Notes: generated by a model from the letters alone, not told the origin. Positions 11,428-23,261 are shown, numbered from the stretch's first letter. The stretch is DNA of 64,000 nt from Phanerodontia chrysosporium (GCA_001910725.1 MJGA01000013.1:434001-498000); one strand, 5' to 3'. Translations and numbers: made by a program.

Positions 11428-12160
11428 GGAAGGAGACGAAAAGAGACGAGCCCGACCTACCTCAGGAGCCTCCCCTCTTATATCATCACGGACCTGCGAC
11501 AACCGGCAGCGCCGTGCTGATCGTCAGCGTCGCTGAGACCTCGGGCGTGCGCCCCGCGCCGGAAGCTTTTCACGCTACACAGACATCTCGCGACCGAGCC
11601 AATCAGGCACGGTCTGCGACGAGGGGGCCGCCGCGCCGCGCGCTGCACGCAGCCGTCTTCTGCGGATGCCAACGAGAGCTGGACGGCCGGCTTGGCAGTC
11701 TGGGAGCTTGCTGAGCAGGCTTACGGCAGTGTGTGAGATGTGCACGCACCTCCGAGAGCCGTGTTTCCGTCTCCATCATCTCCTGCGAGGATTCACCCGC
11801 CGTGTCCGGAGCTCTGCAGGTCGTTCTCGCAGTGAAGCACGCAACGTGGCAGATGTAGAGGGTCATGTACTCGACAACTCACCATCTTTGCATCATTCTC
11901 ATGCCTGAGATAGAGTGCCGACCGAAAGTCGAAGATGCCAGAGTTGCAGATCCAAGGGAGTGCAGACGAGAGCAACGACTGGAACAAGATATATGGATCC
12001 CAGAAGAATGAATCTCGCGAACAAGCCTGTCTTGTCTGCCAGACAAGGTATATCTCTAGTCATTACAGTATATTTACGCATACAACAATCTCTAAAGTCC
12101 ATAAGCGATCGTCCGAAGGGCAGTGTCTATGTAGTCCATGATCCTTTTCCGCCCAACGTC
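11428..12160. other. intergenic; promoter of SDR and 3' flank of GH16
   Basis: No gene recognised. An ATATAAG element on the minus strand at about 11478-11484 lies about 50 bp upstream of the SDR start and could be its TATA box. Confidence 0.4.
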
Positions 12161-13654
12161 TTACCACGCAAGCACCAGAGCGACCGCGGCGCTGGCAAGC
12201 ACCGCCAGAGCCACGCGGACCCCCGCGGAACGCGCGCCGCCGGTGACCACCGTCTGCTGGCCAGGTTCCCCGTACACGCGCACGTACTGTACCTCGAAGT
12301 ACGCGCTGTCGTAATTCGACGGCGGGCCGAGCACCCAGTCGTCGTAGCAGACCCCCGAGCACGTTTGCAGGAAGATCCCCGAGTTGCCTGCAAAGTCTGG
12401 AAAAGGGCACGTCATTAGCCTCGCGGTTCGGCTCTGCTCGTCGATCGTCAATGACGTACCGCCACACAAGGTTATGTCGAAGACAAGCTCCTGTGGCTCG
12501 AAGAACGAGTTCACATTGCACTCGTCGGACGGCCAGTTCGCTACGGGCGTGCCGAGCGCAGAGGTGTCGATTGTGCTCGCATTGACTTGCAGCATCTGCG
12601 GAATCGAAGACCGCTACGGCAGACATGAGGCCAGATTTCATACCAGATAACGAGCGTGTCTTACCGGGAAGAACCAGATGCTGTGCCGCGTTGTCAGCTA
12701 AGCTGTCCAAAAAATCAGAAGCAGCAGTACTCACGAAATCCCCTTGGCGGCGAACTCTGTCACGAAGACACCGCCTCCGGCTGCAGCGAAGGCAGGGCCA
12801 TAAGTCGCGCCTGGGTTCGTGACTGTGCAACCTTCGTTGTTATTCACCAGCGTCGAGCAGTCTGTCGAGTTGACCAGCGTGCTCGTCTCGATCGTCGTGT
12901 TAGACTGTTTGCAGCCCTGCGCGAACCCTGTGAGCTTTACTCGATACCGCTGAACGGGAAGACCTACGGGCTTGGTATGCAGAGCCATATGGCTCATTGT
13001 GACCTGATTGACACCCTCTAGTGTGTCTGTGAAGCGCGAATGTCAGTCGCTACACCGCCACGGCGAGCCCTGTACACCCACCAATCTCGCCGCCCTGCGG
13101 CCAATTCACGGCTGAGGACCACCAGGCGGGCCATACCGAGCACTGCCGATCAACGGAGCGTCAGCACGCGCTTTCGCGAGAGGCTCAGAAGCCCGAGCTA
13201 CTGACCCCGTATGGAATATGGAGGATGTCCGCGATCCAGAGGCTCCCCACAGTGTACCTGTCCGTCGTCGAGACCCTGATCGTGTTCCGCTTGTCGCCAG
13301 GGTTAAGCTCGGACGAGTTGTCGACCTTCATGATCGCGTGCCCCGCATCGTTCACGAATGCGAGCCGGTCTTTTGACGCCTGCTTCGCGCCGACGAAGCT
13401 GCTACGGCGTCAGCCCGGACTTCCGCTGGAGGAGCGCGCATGGGGTACGCACTATGCATTGCCGTTGGTCAGGTTGTCATCTATGCGTCTCGGTACGTCA
13501 ACCTGCCCTCTCAGATCATAGGAGAAAACTCACAATTATTGTAGAACTGCCAGTCATCGAAGAAATGGTCTCCAATGTACTCCTTGACCATCTGGTACTG
13601 TGCGCTCGCGAGGAGAGGCAGCAGCAGCGCTGCAACGAAGGCCGGGGCGCGCAT
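12161..13654 (-). CDS. secreted GH16 endo-beta-glucanase with C-terminal anchor-like tail
   Basis: Family GH16 glycoside hydrolase acting on beta-1,3(4)-glucans, probably in cell-wall remodelling. Eight exons, 13534-13654, 13453-13480, 13206-13398, 13082-13142, 12735-13026, 12665-12680, 12460-12613 and 12161-12396, join without frameshift to give 366 residues. The protein starts with a signal peptide (hydrophobic AALLLPLLASA) and continues FDDWQFYNNYDNLTNG. The catalytic signature GEIDTLE spans the fourth intron and carries nucleophile and acid/base Glu. Then come GGVFVTEFAAKGISIWFFP and FEPQELVFDITLCGDFAGN. The last 19 residues (VRVALAVLASAAVALVLAW) are hydrophobic after a small-residue stretch GGARSAG, as in a GPI-attachment signal. 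A possible extra 36-bp intron near 12940 cannot be excluded. Confidence 0.88.
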
Positions 13655-15240
13655 GGTCGAAAGAGCGGGTGGTGGTGGAAAGAGAGAAACCTGGGATTCG
13701 CCAGGCCGCAGTCAAGACACGCGGTAGTCGTCTATTTGAGGCTTCGCGAGGCTGAGAACACGGCGTTTCGTCGAGGGGCAGGCTGAACGAGGGAATGGCT
13801 TGCTCTGCGACTGCAGCACACAGAACGTCCGGGGAAGTCGAAGGACTGACGGGGCCTGGTCCTATGGCCTGATAGGTACCGTGCTGAATGAGAGGAGGAG
13901 AAGGAAGTACGCTGGCAACCCTGGACAGCGCGAGAGCACACACTCGAGCGTCCCGAGTGGGGCGCAGGATTGATGCCATCTGGCCGCTCCGTCACTGCCG
14001 GGCAAAACGATTAGAAGGGCGATAGAAGGGCGATAAGGTCCCGCTTACACAGCTTTCTTACCGACATGCTTACCTGCCTTCAATTCGCTTCAACTCGCCG
14101 TGTCTACGAGTCTCGTTCTCGGGTTCTTCTGCCCACAGCCCGCTGCGCAGTATCAGCAGGCCTGAACACGCACTCGAGGCTAGGCATCTAGGATCGATCT
14201 GCGTGCCTAAGAGGTTGACAAGCAGTGAGAAAAGCCACCCGAGACATGGTATGGAGGCATCGACTTACCATGGCGTCGCACGCCCCGGCTCCGTTGTGGC
14301 ACCGCCAGCGATAATCCTTGCGACGTCGAGATCAAGGCACGAGACGTCAAGCGTCGCCAGGGCCCATGCTGGGCAGCTCGTATATAGTCAGTCGCGCGCA
14401 CGGTGTGATACAGCACCGTTTCGCCGCCGGCACACACACACGGAGCGCTGTGTGAACTCGACAAGTTGCGAACGGTCTCGACGCGAAAACGCCACGAAGA
14501 TTTCACTGACTGTGTGTCCCCGGGCCGTCTGGAGGTTGACTTGCTCCGACATGTCGCCTGGCGATCCCAGATCGTCCTCACGAACGTCGGCGATGTCGCA
14601 GCCCGACAGAATCTAGACTGTCTTTGTACTCTAGTGCTCGGCCATAGTAAGGAGGCCAAGCAGAGAGTAGCCGTCCATGTGGGGATGCCCGAGGTGCCCA
14701 GGCTATACCAAGGTTTGCGTCGAACCGCCAGAAAAGCTGGGCCCAAGCTTCTCAAGCAACCGCGTCGCAGCGACAAGAACGTACCCGCGGGGAATGCGTG
14801 TCTGACAGCCTCGGTAAGGTCCTCTCACTTTCTCTCCACGGATGCATTCAGGGCCAGAAACAGACCAACAAGAGAGCATGGCGGCGTCCAGGCGTGAATG
14901 GCAACGGGTCATGGGAGTAACGGACAGAGTTGCAACAAGCTACGCCATCGTATATGATGCGCCATTTCCTCTTTGGCGATCCCGAACATCACAACAACAG
15001 AGCAGAGGCGCGCGAAGAGCGTATGTACGCAGTGCGCATACCCCTGTATTTCACAGGATCAAGCATGAGTGACATACCGAGACGGCGAGAGATGGCCGTA
15101 GAGAATGATGATTCCAAGGCTCGTTCATAGCACTTTCCTTTCTGTAAAAAATAATACACTCTAATCCACAACAATTACCTTTTCCTTTTCCTTTGCTTTC
15201 CCCGTTCCTTCCTGAGTTCTCCACCGAAGCACCACACGAT
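13655..15240. other. 1.6 kb gene-poor stretch
   Basis: No reading frame with splice support or a recognised domain. It contains an 11-bp tandem duplication at about 14013-14034. It should include the GH16 promoter at its left end and the 3' flank of the next SDR at its right. Confidence 0.45.
14013..14034 (+). repeat. short tandem repeat, two copies of an 11-bp unit
   Basis: The unit agaagggcgat occurs twice in direct succession with a partial third copy. Probably neutral intergenic slippage. Confidence 0.6.
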
Positions 15241-16554
15241 CTAGTCCAGCTGCGCGAGGCTGTCACGAATGTACTCCTCGAACAGGGCCTTGTAGTCCTT
15301 GTGCCAGCGGCTCAGCGCAGGGCGGCCCTCGGCGACGTCGCCCGCGGCCCACATGATGCGGAGCTGATCGACCTCGCGGCGGGTCTCGTTATCGGGCACG
15401 AGAATGTAGAACTGGCCCTCGCGCACGCGGTCGAGCTGTAGTGAGGTTAGTCGAGGTCAAGGAGTTGCACGGGGAGAGAGAATGTGGAGGTGTGCGTGGA
15501 GGAGTGGTCATGAGAATGGGGATGAGAGAGGGGAAAAGTACAGCGAAGTCGAGCGTTGAGACGAAGGCACGACGTACCATGTAAAGCACAGTCTCTTGCG
15601 CTGTCCAGGCGCCTGCTGGCTTTTCTGTCGAGTTGCCCTTTGTCATTCCAGTGTACGTCCATCCAGGGCTGGCGGGGGTCACTTTATGAGTCATGCACAT
15701 GCATACAAGCTGGTGATACGTACACGAAGAGGTGCGCAGTGATGTTGGGTTGTGGCAGGTTTCGCAGTTCGTGTGCAAGTCCTTCCGTCAGCGACTTGAC
15801 AGCAGCCTTCGAGGCGTTGTATGCCGCGTTGCCCCTAGCCTATTGTTAGCGTTGTCGCAAATAGCGAGATGTACCAATAATACGTACGGTGGGTTCGTGA
15901 TGCCCTGCTTCGAGCCTGTGTTGATGATCATGGCAGGATTCTCTTGCGGGACCATGGTCGGCAGGAATGCATGCTGGACGTTCACAATGCTAAGGAGTGG
16001 ATTAGGCTGGAACGCTTCGCGCCCAGAGGAAAGCACGCACCCAAAGACGTTGACATCAAAGACCTTGTGCCAATTCTCCAGGCCCTCCCAGGACGTGCCC
16101 TTGAGGCCGATGCCAGCGTTGTTCATCAGCACGGCGACCTCGCCGAACGCCTCGTAGACCTTCTCGCGGAAAGCGACGACGGAATCAAAGTTGCTGACAT
16201 CCGTGGGCACGGCGAGCACGTTGCCCTGGCCGATAATTGCTGCGACCTCCTGTGCGGTCTCCTGCAGGCCAGACTCGTTGACGTCTGCAATCGCAATCTT
16301 CATGCCGATCCTGCGGATCGCCACCCGTCATTAGGCGCGGTGCAAAGCCTGTTTATCATGCAAACTCACTTGGCGAGTTCGACCGCGGCGGCGCGACCGA
16401 TGCCGCTGCCCGCTCCGGTAATGACTGCAACGCGGCCCTCGTGCAGAACGGGGTGCACGCCATCAACGGGCGCGATGGGGTTCTCGTACGTCCGCGACGA
16501 GCCGCGCATGGGCGAATGCGAGGGCTGGCGGCTGCTGTTGAGGCTGAGAGACAT
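15241..16554 (-). CDS. short-chain dehydrogenase/reductase (SDR)
   Basis: Second SDR of the window, intact. Exons: 16370-16554, 16041-16310, 15888-15989, 15724-15834, 15578-15668 and 15241-15435, all with phases that match. A Ser-rich N-terminal 40 residues precede the cofactor motif TGAGSGIG. The acidic residue in IAIADVNESG suggests NAD preference. NNAG is in LMNNAGIGLKG and the catalytic Tyr-Lys pair in AAYNASKAAV. The C-terminal half is longer than in minimal SDRs, with GWTYTGMT and a helical tail ending YIRDSLAQLD, as in fungal SDRs of unassigned substrate. It is only distantly related to the SDR at 10323. Confidence 0.85.
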
Positions 16555-18425
16555 GTTCGCCGTTGTCGAAGATGTGCGCAAACGCAAGAAAGGGGGAAGA
16601 GACGAGATGTATGGCAGACGGACTTGTTTTATCGAGTGGTATCTTATAAGCTGCAGCTGCCCAGGCCTCATCCTCTTGCCGCTGAATCTGATGACTCGAT
16701 GACGTTGACAGCACTGATTACCTAAGCAGACCCCTCTGTGAACCTGCCGCTCAGCTCTGCACAACTACCACCGCGAAGATGGCACACAGACCTCGCTACT
16801 GCCACCGCGCACAATGCTGACACAGGCCTCCTGGCAGTACCGCAACTTGCAGAAAATTTTCAGCCCTTCAGAGCGAGGAAAACTGCACGGATGAGTACGC
16901 AGATGATGGTAAGTCACAAGGAATCCGGGTAGAGTTGACAGGAAACGCGGGTACCCTCGGCATTGCAACGTTGTCCCACCGAAAACAGCCTCAGGTTCGC
17001 AACGCCTCGTTCACCTGATTCATGTGGCTCCCCACCGTCGTGTGTCTCGCTCCGCAGCGGTCGGAAGTTCGGACGACCTGCGGTGTGTTGTTTCAGCTGT
17101 CGTTTCCGAGATATCGCGTACAGCGGAGGTATCTAACCGCGCTTGGTCGCCCTCAGGAGGGTCCCACACAGGCTGGGTAGGAGGTTGCTACCATCATTGG
17201 GTGCTGTCTCCTTGCTAGTCTGAGGTACCCGAATGGCTGTGGCCGTGGTATGCGGACGTCGAGGTTGATCTGCAGTGAGCTCCGCGCCACCCGCGTCCAC
17301 TAATGATTGGTGCAGGAAATCTGACAGAGAACGTAGACGAGCTTGGGTTCCGCAGTCCAGGTGTCGCAGCGGGCATCTGTCAAGATGACATACCAGCGAT
17401 ACGAAAGATCGTCGGTGAGTTTGATGCCAACGTTTGTATGCAAGTTGTGCAATTGACATGCCCAGCGCCGTGCATGCCGGACACATGTCTTCATGGCTGT
17501 CTTAATCCCGCGCGGTATCGCTAGAGACTTGCACTTGGCAATTCATACTTTATGGCTATCCTTGACACGCTGACGCGAGACTAAGTGGGAGGTGGTATAG
17601 GGTGCCTTCAGGTCCGCACTGCTTAAAGTCATACGGTGAGGGTGTCTCACTCATCTACAGGCACGACCTGTTCTGGACTTAGCGACTATGGGATTACTTC
17701 ATCGCTGTATGTCATCGCTATAGATATGCATGCTAAAGCTTACAATGATTGCTCTGAGCAGCCGTGAATGGTCAACCGCGCCATCGACCCCAGGCAATCC
17801 TTGCTGCAAGGTCTGCGTAGTTCGCGTCACGTGATATCCGAACGATGCCTGTCTAGGGTCTATGAGGACCGTCGACGATGGCGCCCCTGACGGGATCTTC
17901 AATAGGGCTTAGCACGATGTGCTGTGAGTACATAGTCTGTGCTTCTCCGAACGTATTATGAGAGCATCCGAGCAGTGGAGCGTCGGACTGTGATGCAGGT
18001 ATTTCGCTTGTACAATGGCTAACTTGCATTTCCGCAGGCACGCCTTCTCTATCCTCCCAGACAAGGAGCAACGTTAACCCTGATTCCCGATCCAAATCGA
18101 AGAATTGACCAAATCTCTTGTCGTCTTTTCACCACAAAGGACACGGCTATGAATTATCCGGCGGCCTCATGCTGACATTGATGGTTCTTTGTACATAGTG
18201 ATCAGCAAGTTCACACGCTTACTAGATTTGGCAAGCCATCGAGTCAAGTTGTTACAACAGAAGCTGGTGTGTTGATTTATTGACGTATGCCCGTGAGCAG
18301 TGGTTTCCAGGCTGCGGCGCAGGCATCCTCTCGCTCGAGGATGTGATTCTTATAAGGCCTGACGGCAGCTGAGTAGCTCTCAATCTAGCCCCCTCTGACA
18401 CAATTTTGTTCGATACCACTAAATC
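16555..18425. other. 1.9 kb without a recognisable gene
   Basis: It carries the SDR promoter at the left (a TATAAG-like element near 16645) and the oxygenase promoter at the right (TATAAG at 18351). Between about 17300 and 18100 there are short open stretches flanked by splice-like sites but no recognisable protein; they may be remnants of a dead gene. Confidence 0.4.
18351..18356 (+). promoter_or_regulatory. TATA-like element
   Basis: TATAAG, 75 bp upstream of the start codon at 18426, within the usual range for a fungal TATA box with a short 5' UTR. Confidence 0.35.
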
Positions 18426-19955
18426 ATGGGACGCGACACACCCTCACCCACCAGCAAGCCCTTCATTCCCGAGCATCCTCATCTGCAAGCACTGAACGAC
18501 GCGATCTCGAGCAAGGCCTTGCCGTGCTCGAGTGGCGTCTTCGCCGTCCAGCCTGAAGATCTCATTCTGTACTATGGAATGAAAGGCCCCAACTCGAAGT
18601 GAGTATCTTCGGTGTTCATCGCTCCGCCGGCATCCTGACAGTTGCTGCCAGAGGTCTCGGGCGCATCGACTTCACGGCCCCTGCTGACGACGAAGTCGCG
18701 CACCTCGCGGAGAGTTGCGACGTCGCCACCTTCGGGCGGGGACTGCAGGACGTGCACGACGAGTCTTACCGCAAGGCCGGCAAGCTCGACAGGACGCAGT
18801 TCTGCGCGAGCTTTTGCCCAGAGCTGTCGGGGCTGATGAATGTCATACGCCACAGCATCTTGGAGGGCCACCGTGGCAAGGGTCTGCGGATTGAGCTATA
18901 CAAGCTGAATGTTTACGGTGAGGTCGTGATCAGTAGCAGTATCTCATTCTTCGCTGATCTGCTGTCTGCGATCAAAGGGCCTGGCTCCTTCTTCAAGGCT
19001 CACAAGGACACTCCTCGCGCGGCAAATAATGTTGCATCTCTCGTCATCGTCCTACCGACTCGCCACCAAGGCGGAGCATTGGTTTTGCGCCACGAAGGGA
19101 GGGATTTCAAGTTCGACTCCGGGGAGCTCTTGTCTGCGGTGCAAGCTCCATCGATTGCGTACGCGGCCTTCTACGGAGACATCGAACACGAGGTTGAGCC
19201 TGTCATCTCCGGTTACCGCGTCACCATCACCTACAACCTCTACCTTGTTGACGCGGCTGTAACGGACGTCCCGCAAGGCACGGCGTACGAGCTCGCGCTG
19301 AAGGACGCCTTCCACGCACTCTTGCAAGACCGGGACTACTTACCAAAAGGCGGGCTCATTGGCTTTGGCCTGCGGCACGAATACCCTGTTGATGTGGTGT
19401 CCTTAGAGCGCGACAGGCGGCAAGAAGAGCAGTCCGATGACGAGCAATCTCGCGATGGGCAATCTGATGCTGAGCAATCTGATGAGGAGCAGCTTGAGAA
19501 GCAGCGGTCCCCAGATCAGCAATCCGAATCTGAACCGTACGGACAGGAGAAACCCCACCCGCTCAGCACCCTGATCGGGAAGCTCAAGGGCAGCGACGCG
19601 GTGCTGCAAAAGGTGTGTGCGGACTTGGGGCTACGCGCGTCGCTGCGCATTATATACTACGACGAGTACGAGACCGTTATGTGCCCCTCCGTCCTGCCGT
19701 TCGGGGACGGCCCGGGCGAGAACGACTCCTACGCGAGCTACGTCCGCAGGAAGATGGGAGCCGTGAAGATCGAAGGCGAGCGCCGCCGCCGCCGCTCTGT
19801 TGTTCACTGGGCGACACGCAAGCGTCCGTTCGACGTCAGAATGGTGGCCACTCCTATGTCGCGTACGGAATGACGCGTTCATGACATTGATTTATGGTAC
19901 GCTGTGCCTTGTCGTCGAGGTTGGCCCTGCAAAGTCACGTACCACCGCTGGTTGA
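18426..19955 (+). CDS. prolyl-4-hydroxylase-like 2OG-Fe(II) oxygenase with acidic Gln/Ser/Glu repeat, two 3' frameshifts
   Basis: Fungal Fe2OG dioxygenase of the P4H-like group, substrate unknown. Exons 18426-18598, 18652-18917 and 18978-19955. The catalytic core reads PGSFFKAHKDT (His and Asp ligands of HxD), then LVIVLPTRHQGGALVLRH, FYGDIEHEVEPV (distal His) and SGYRVTITYNLYL (2OG-binding Arg). Between the core and the C-terminal part is an acidic low-complexity insert rich in EQSD units (about 19425-19530). At the 3' end two A-runs (19840-19841 and 19869-19870) each appear one base short. Reading through them gives NGGHSYVAYGNDAFM and a hydrophobic end LCLVVEVGPAKSRTTAG before the stop at 19953. 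Without correction the protein stops early at 19871. Confidence 0.75.
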
Positions 19956-20289
19956 TGTAATCGCTGTGCAGTGACCGCTGGGTGCAGGTATACAGCGGCG
20001 CACTGGGACTATTCAGTGTTGATGTTTGATATCAATATAGATAGGTCTATGCGTCCGCGGATTCGTGTTCGATCACCGCCCGGATACACGAAGATTCGTT
20101 GTGTGTAACCTTCTGCCATCTACATGGGCAGTGGCCGTGCAAGCAGTACATAGCCACACGATCGGAAGTGCCGTGGGCGGTGATGATGGCGCACTGAGCA
20201 GGAAGCCAACAGGTTATAAGCTGAACAGCTCCGGTATGTGCTGACATAACTGCCACTTGCACTTCAGGATCGCCCTGCATATCACCACT
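19956..20289. other. intergenic
   Basis: 334 bp between two plus-strand genes; no element recognised. Confidence 0.4.
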
Positions 20290-21239
20290 ATGTCTGTGAA
20301 ATTCACCGTCCGCCGCATACATACACCAACAGAGGACGAGCTCCATCAGATCAGCACTGTCTTGTCGGAGGCAAATGCTCAAGGTATGTGTTTCGTAGAC
20401 TGAAAGTTTATAAGGACATATAGCCGATTGCGCTCGTGCAGACTCCATCTGCGTCGATGGCTGCATGAACGACCTGCAGCGGTACTACACGCTATGCCGC
20501 TGCGTCGTGTCAGCCGGCGCCGCCGAGGCGCACGAGTTCGTAGCCTTCCTCGAGGGCTCGGACGAGGTCATCGGCGCGGTGACGTTCTACGAGCCTGGAA
20601 AGTCGGCCATGGGCGAGTGCGTTCCCCGACTCCACCGCTCCATGCATACATCCTGACTGGCGCAATGCACAGCGAGAGGCAGCGCGCACACGGCTTCGAC
20701 GCTTTCCTCCAGACGCTGCCGCCCAAGGCTGCCGTGTGGTGGCGCACAGTATGTCGCTGATAATATTCTCTGCAAAGTTGCTGTGCTCATCGTCCTTTTT
20801 GGTGTGCAGTTCTTGCCGCAGTATGCTGCGCTCGTAGATGCCAAGCTCGGTCCTGGTGTGAAAGACGCTGCGTGGACGATCAACAATTTCGGCGTGAAGG
20901 AGAAGTATCGCCGCATGGGGGTCGGGCGCGCTCTGCTCCAGGCTGGCGAGGAATACGTGCGTGGCGTCGTGTCGCTGTAGCTCGATGCGCGTGGTCATTG
21001 ATCCCTGCATCTAGGCCAAAGCGAGCAAATCCCTCATCATCGTTAAGACGGAGCGGCTCACTAATGTATGTACCCGTGGTCCTTTTGCACGATGCTTTCT
21101 GCTTCTGTTACTGACTAGCTCTGATCAGGTTCCGATTTATGAGCATCTGGGATACAGTGTGGTCTCTCGGGGAACAATCAAGGGAGAAGAGCAGAACCCA
21201 GACTTCGAGTTGTTCATTTTGCGGAAAGAATTTGCGTGA
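20290..21239 (+). CDS. GNAT N-acetyltransferase, tandem copy 1 (intact)
   Basis: Acetyl-CoA-dependent acetyltransferase of the GNAT superfamily; acceptor unknown. Exons: 20290-20383, 20442-20616, 20673-20748, 20810-20956, 21015-21065 and 21129-21239, all in phase, about 217 residues. The fold markers are visible: the acetyl-CoA loop reads EKYRRMGVGRALLQAG (R/Q-x-x-G-x-G/A type), preceded by AAWTINNFGV on beta-4, and the C-terminal VPIYEHLGYSVVSRG is the usual IYEKLGF-like strand. It is followed 409 bp downstream by a close paralogue with the same intron positions, showing a recent tandem duplication. Confidence 0.82.
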
Positions 21240-21647
21240 CATGGTACTCCATATGTAGCAAATAATGAACCCCGTTCAGTCGGGGATGCGTAGTAAGCCG
21301 TCTGTAAAATATCCACGTACGCTCAAGTGAGAGGTTTCAGGTTGGGACGCCGACTTACCGGCAAACGGACGGTCTCGTGTGCAGTACCCAGGCGAAGGAG
21401 CCTCTGATCCACATACATCCCAGCCACTCTGGTCTGAAAGGAGCATTACGGTATCAAGAATTCGGCTTAGAAATCCGCTGATACCTCGACATACGCGGCA
21501 TTCGAAGTTCGCGAGGCCGCCTGTTCGGAAGTATGAGCGGCGATGTTCAAATATGCGCTGTCCCAATACCAACAGGGTGCATAAAAGCTCAGAAGTGCGC
21601 GCAGAGTCCCTTCCACTTTCCATTCCCCTACACGCTACGCTTCCAAG
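21240..21647. other. spacer between the two GNAT copies
   Basis: Holds the promoter of copy 2; no other feature seen. Confidence 0.4.
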
Positions 21648-22561
21648 ATGGCGACTAATATAACCATCCGCCGCATCCAAGCCCCGACAGCGGACGAGCT
21701 ACACCAAATTTGCTCTGTCGTGTCTGAAGCGACGGCACAAGGTAGGCGTCTTGCGAGTAGATGGACAGCAGGCTGATTGTGTCCATGTAGACTCAATCTG
21801 CGTCGACGGCTGCGCAAACGACCCGGAACTGTACTATACACTCGCCCGCTGTATCGTGTCCGCGGCTGCTGCCGAGGCGCACCAGTTTGCGGCCTTCCTA
21901 AAGGGTTCGGAGGAGGTCATTGGCGCGGTGACATTCTATGACCCGGGAAGGTCATCATGGGCGAGTGCGTCCCCGAGAACGTTGGCACGCGCACGTGCAC
22001 TAACGAAATCGCACAGCGACAAGCAGCGCGCGCACGGCTTCGACGATTTCCTTCGATCGCTATCACCAAAGTTGCGGGGGTGGTGGGACTCTGTACGTCA
22101 GCCAGCCTTGTGCTGCACGGCTGCCGCGTTCACCTCTCTTGCCTGCAGTTTCCTTCCGCAATACGCCGCGCTCGTGGACGTCCAGCTCGGCCCTGGCGTG
22201 AGAGACGCGGCATGGACGATCAACAGCTTCGGCGTGAAGGAGTGCTATCGCCGCATGGGCGTCGGGCGCGCGCTGCTCCAGGCCGGCGAGGAATATGTGC
22301 GTATATACGATCTTGTCGTGTTTCTGCATGTCCTTGATTCTTTCGACGCAGGCTAAAGCGAGCAAGACCCCGTCATTGTTCAGACGGAGCAGCCGCACAA
22401 CGTAAGCGCACCCATGCATCGTACTTACTACCATGTCTGACGTTACGGAGGTTCCGATTTACGAGCACCTGGGGTACAGCTATGTCTCGCAGGGGATGAT
22501 TAGTGGCGAGGGCAAAAATCCCGATTTCCGAATGTTTGTGTTGCGGAAGGACTTCGCGTGA
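21648..22561 (+). CDS. GNAT N-acetyltransferase, tandem copy 2, with three frame lesions
   Basis: Paralogue of the gene at 20290 with the same six-exon layout and the same loop (ECYRRMGVGRALLQAGEEY). Compared exon by exon with copy 1 it is one base short at the AA pair 21948-21949 in exon 2, one T too long at the start of exon 4 (TTT at 22149-22151), and one C short in the run 22368-22371 of exon 5. The first two lesions compensate, leaving an altered but open middle segment. The third puts the last exon (VPIYEHLGYSYVSQGM) out of frame. Either a decaying duplicate or a correct gene read with errors; core genes in this window show the same kind of lesion, so I keep it as a gene. Confidence 0.6.
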
Positions 22562-22775
22562 CAAGAGTAGTCGTGTGGATGGGCCTCAATTCCTGCTCAC
22601 TCGATACATATCATAAGCCACAAAACGGCGAGGGCACCTATATTCACAAGATATCAGCTATCGTCAAAACTGGATCAATACAACATACGCATACAGCCAC
22701 CTTGCAGACTTACGTTGATGTTTCAGCCTTCCTTGCAGCTATATCACTATTTTGCTGCCATGTTTCGACTCACGC

Positions 22776-23206
22776 TCAGTACAGAGTAGGCTGATAATAA
22801 GAGAATCGCTCACCAACACCTCGTACAGCTCTGATTCGAGTAGCCGAACACACGGAATGCGCTGTCTCAGGTGGAGAATGCACCGGGACATATTCCTCAT
22901 CTGCAAGGCCGTCGCTTTCGTAGACGAGGCCTGAGACATCGAGGAGCATATCTCTGTCGAGACTTGCGCTGTCGCCGTAGAATACCGTGCCCTCCAATAC
23001 GAACAACATCGCGTGCTCCTGAGCAGCGGTAGCCTGCCAGTCCGACAGACGACGAATAACTCCTGCAGGCCAAATGAGAGCATGATTACAGAGAAGACAT
23101 GTAGCTCACGTTTTCTGGAACGCAACCTGAGTAGCACTATTGCGAGGAAGAAGAGGACGAAGACGAGGGCGGTGCGAACGGTGAGGCGTCGGTCGCGGGA
23201 CGTCAT
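22776..23206 (-). CDS. small protein with one N-terminal membrane segment, function unknown
   Basis: Two exons, 23110-23206 and 22776-23062, with a GTGAGC donor and TGCAG acceptor, give about 127 residues. After a basic start (MTSRDRRLTVR) comes one transmembrane helix, TALVFVLFFLAIVLLRL, and a basic stop-transfer RSRKR. The rest is soluble, with several acidic residues, and is probably lumenal or extracellular. No domain was recognised. A TATAAA element on the minus strand lies about 57 bp upstream of the start, which supports the call. Confidence 0.5.
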
Positions 23207-23261
23207 GGATAGAATCGGGGGAACTCTGGGTGCACTCGATCGAGTAACGAGTCACTCGCCA

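Noticed and set aside
14207..14776. 189-codon minus-strand frame in the gene-poor stretch
   Set aside because: Basic, low-information composition and no splice or domain evidence.
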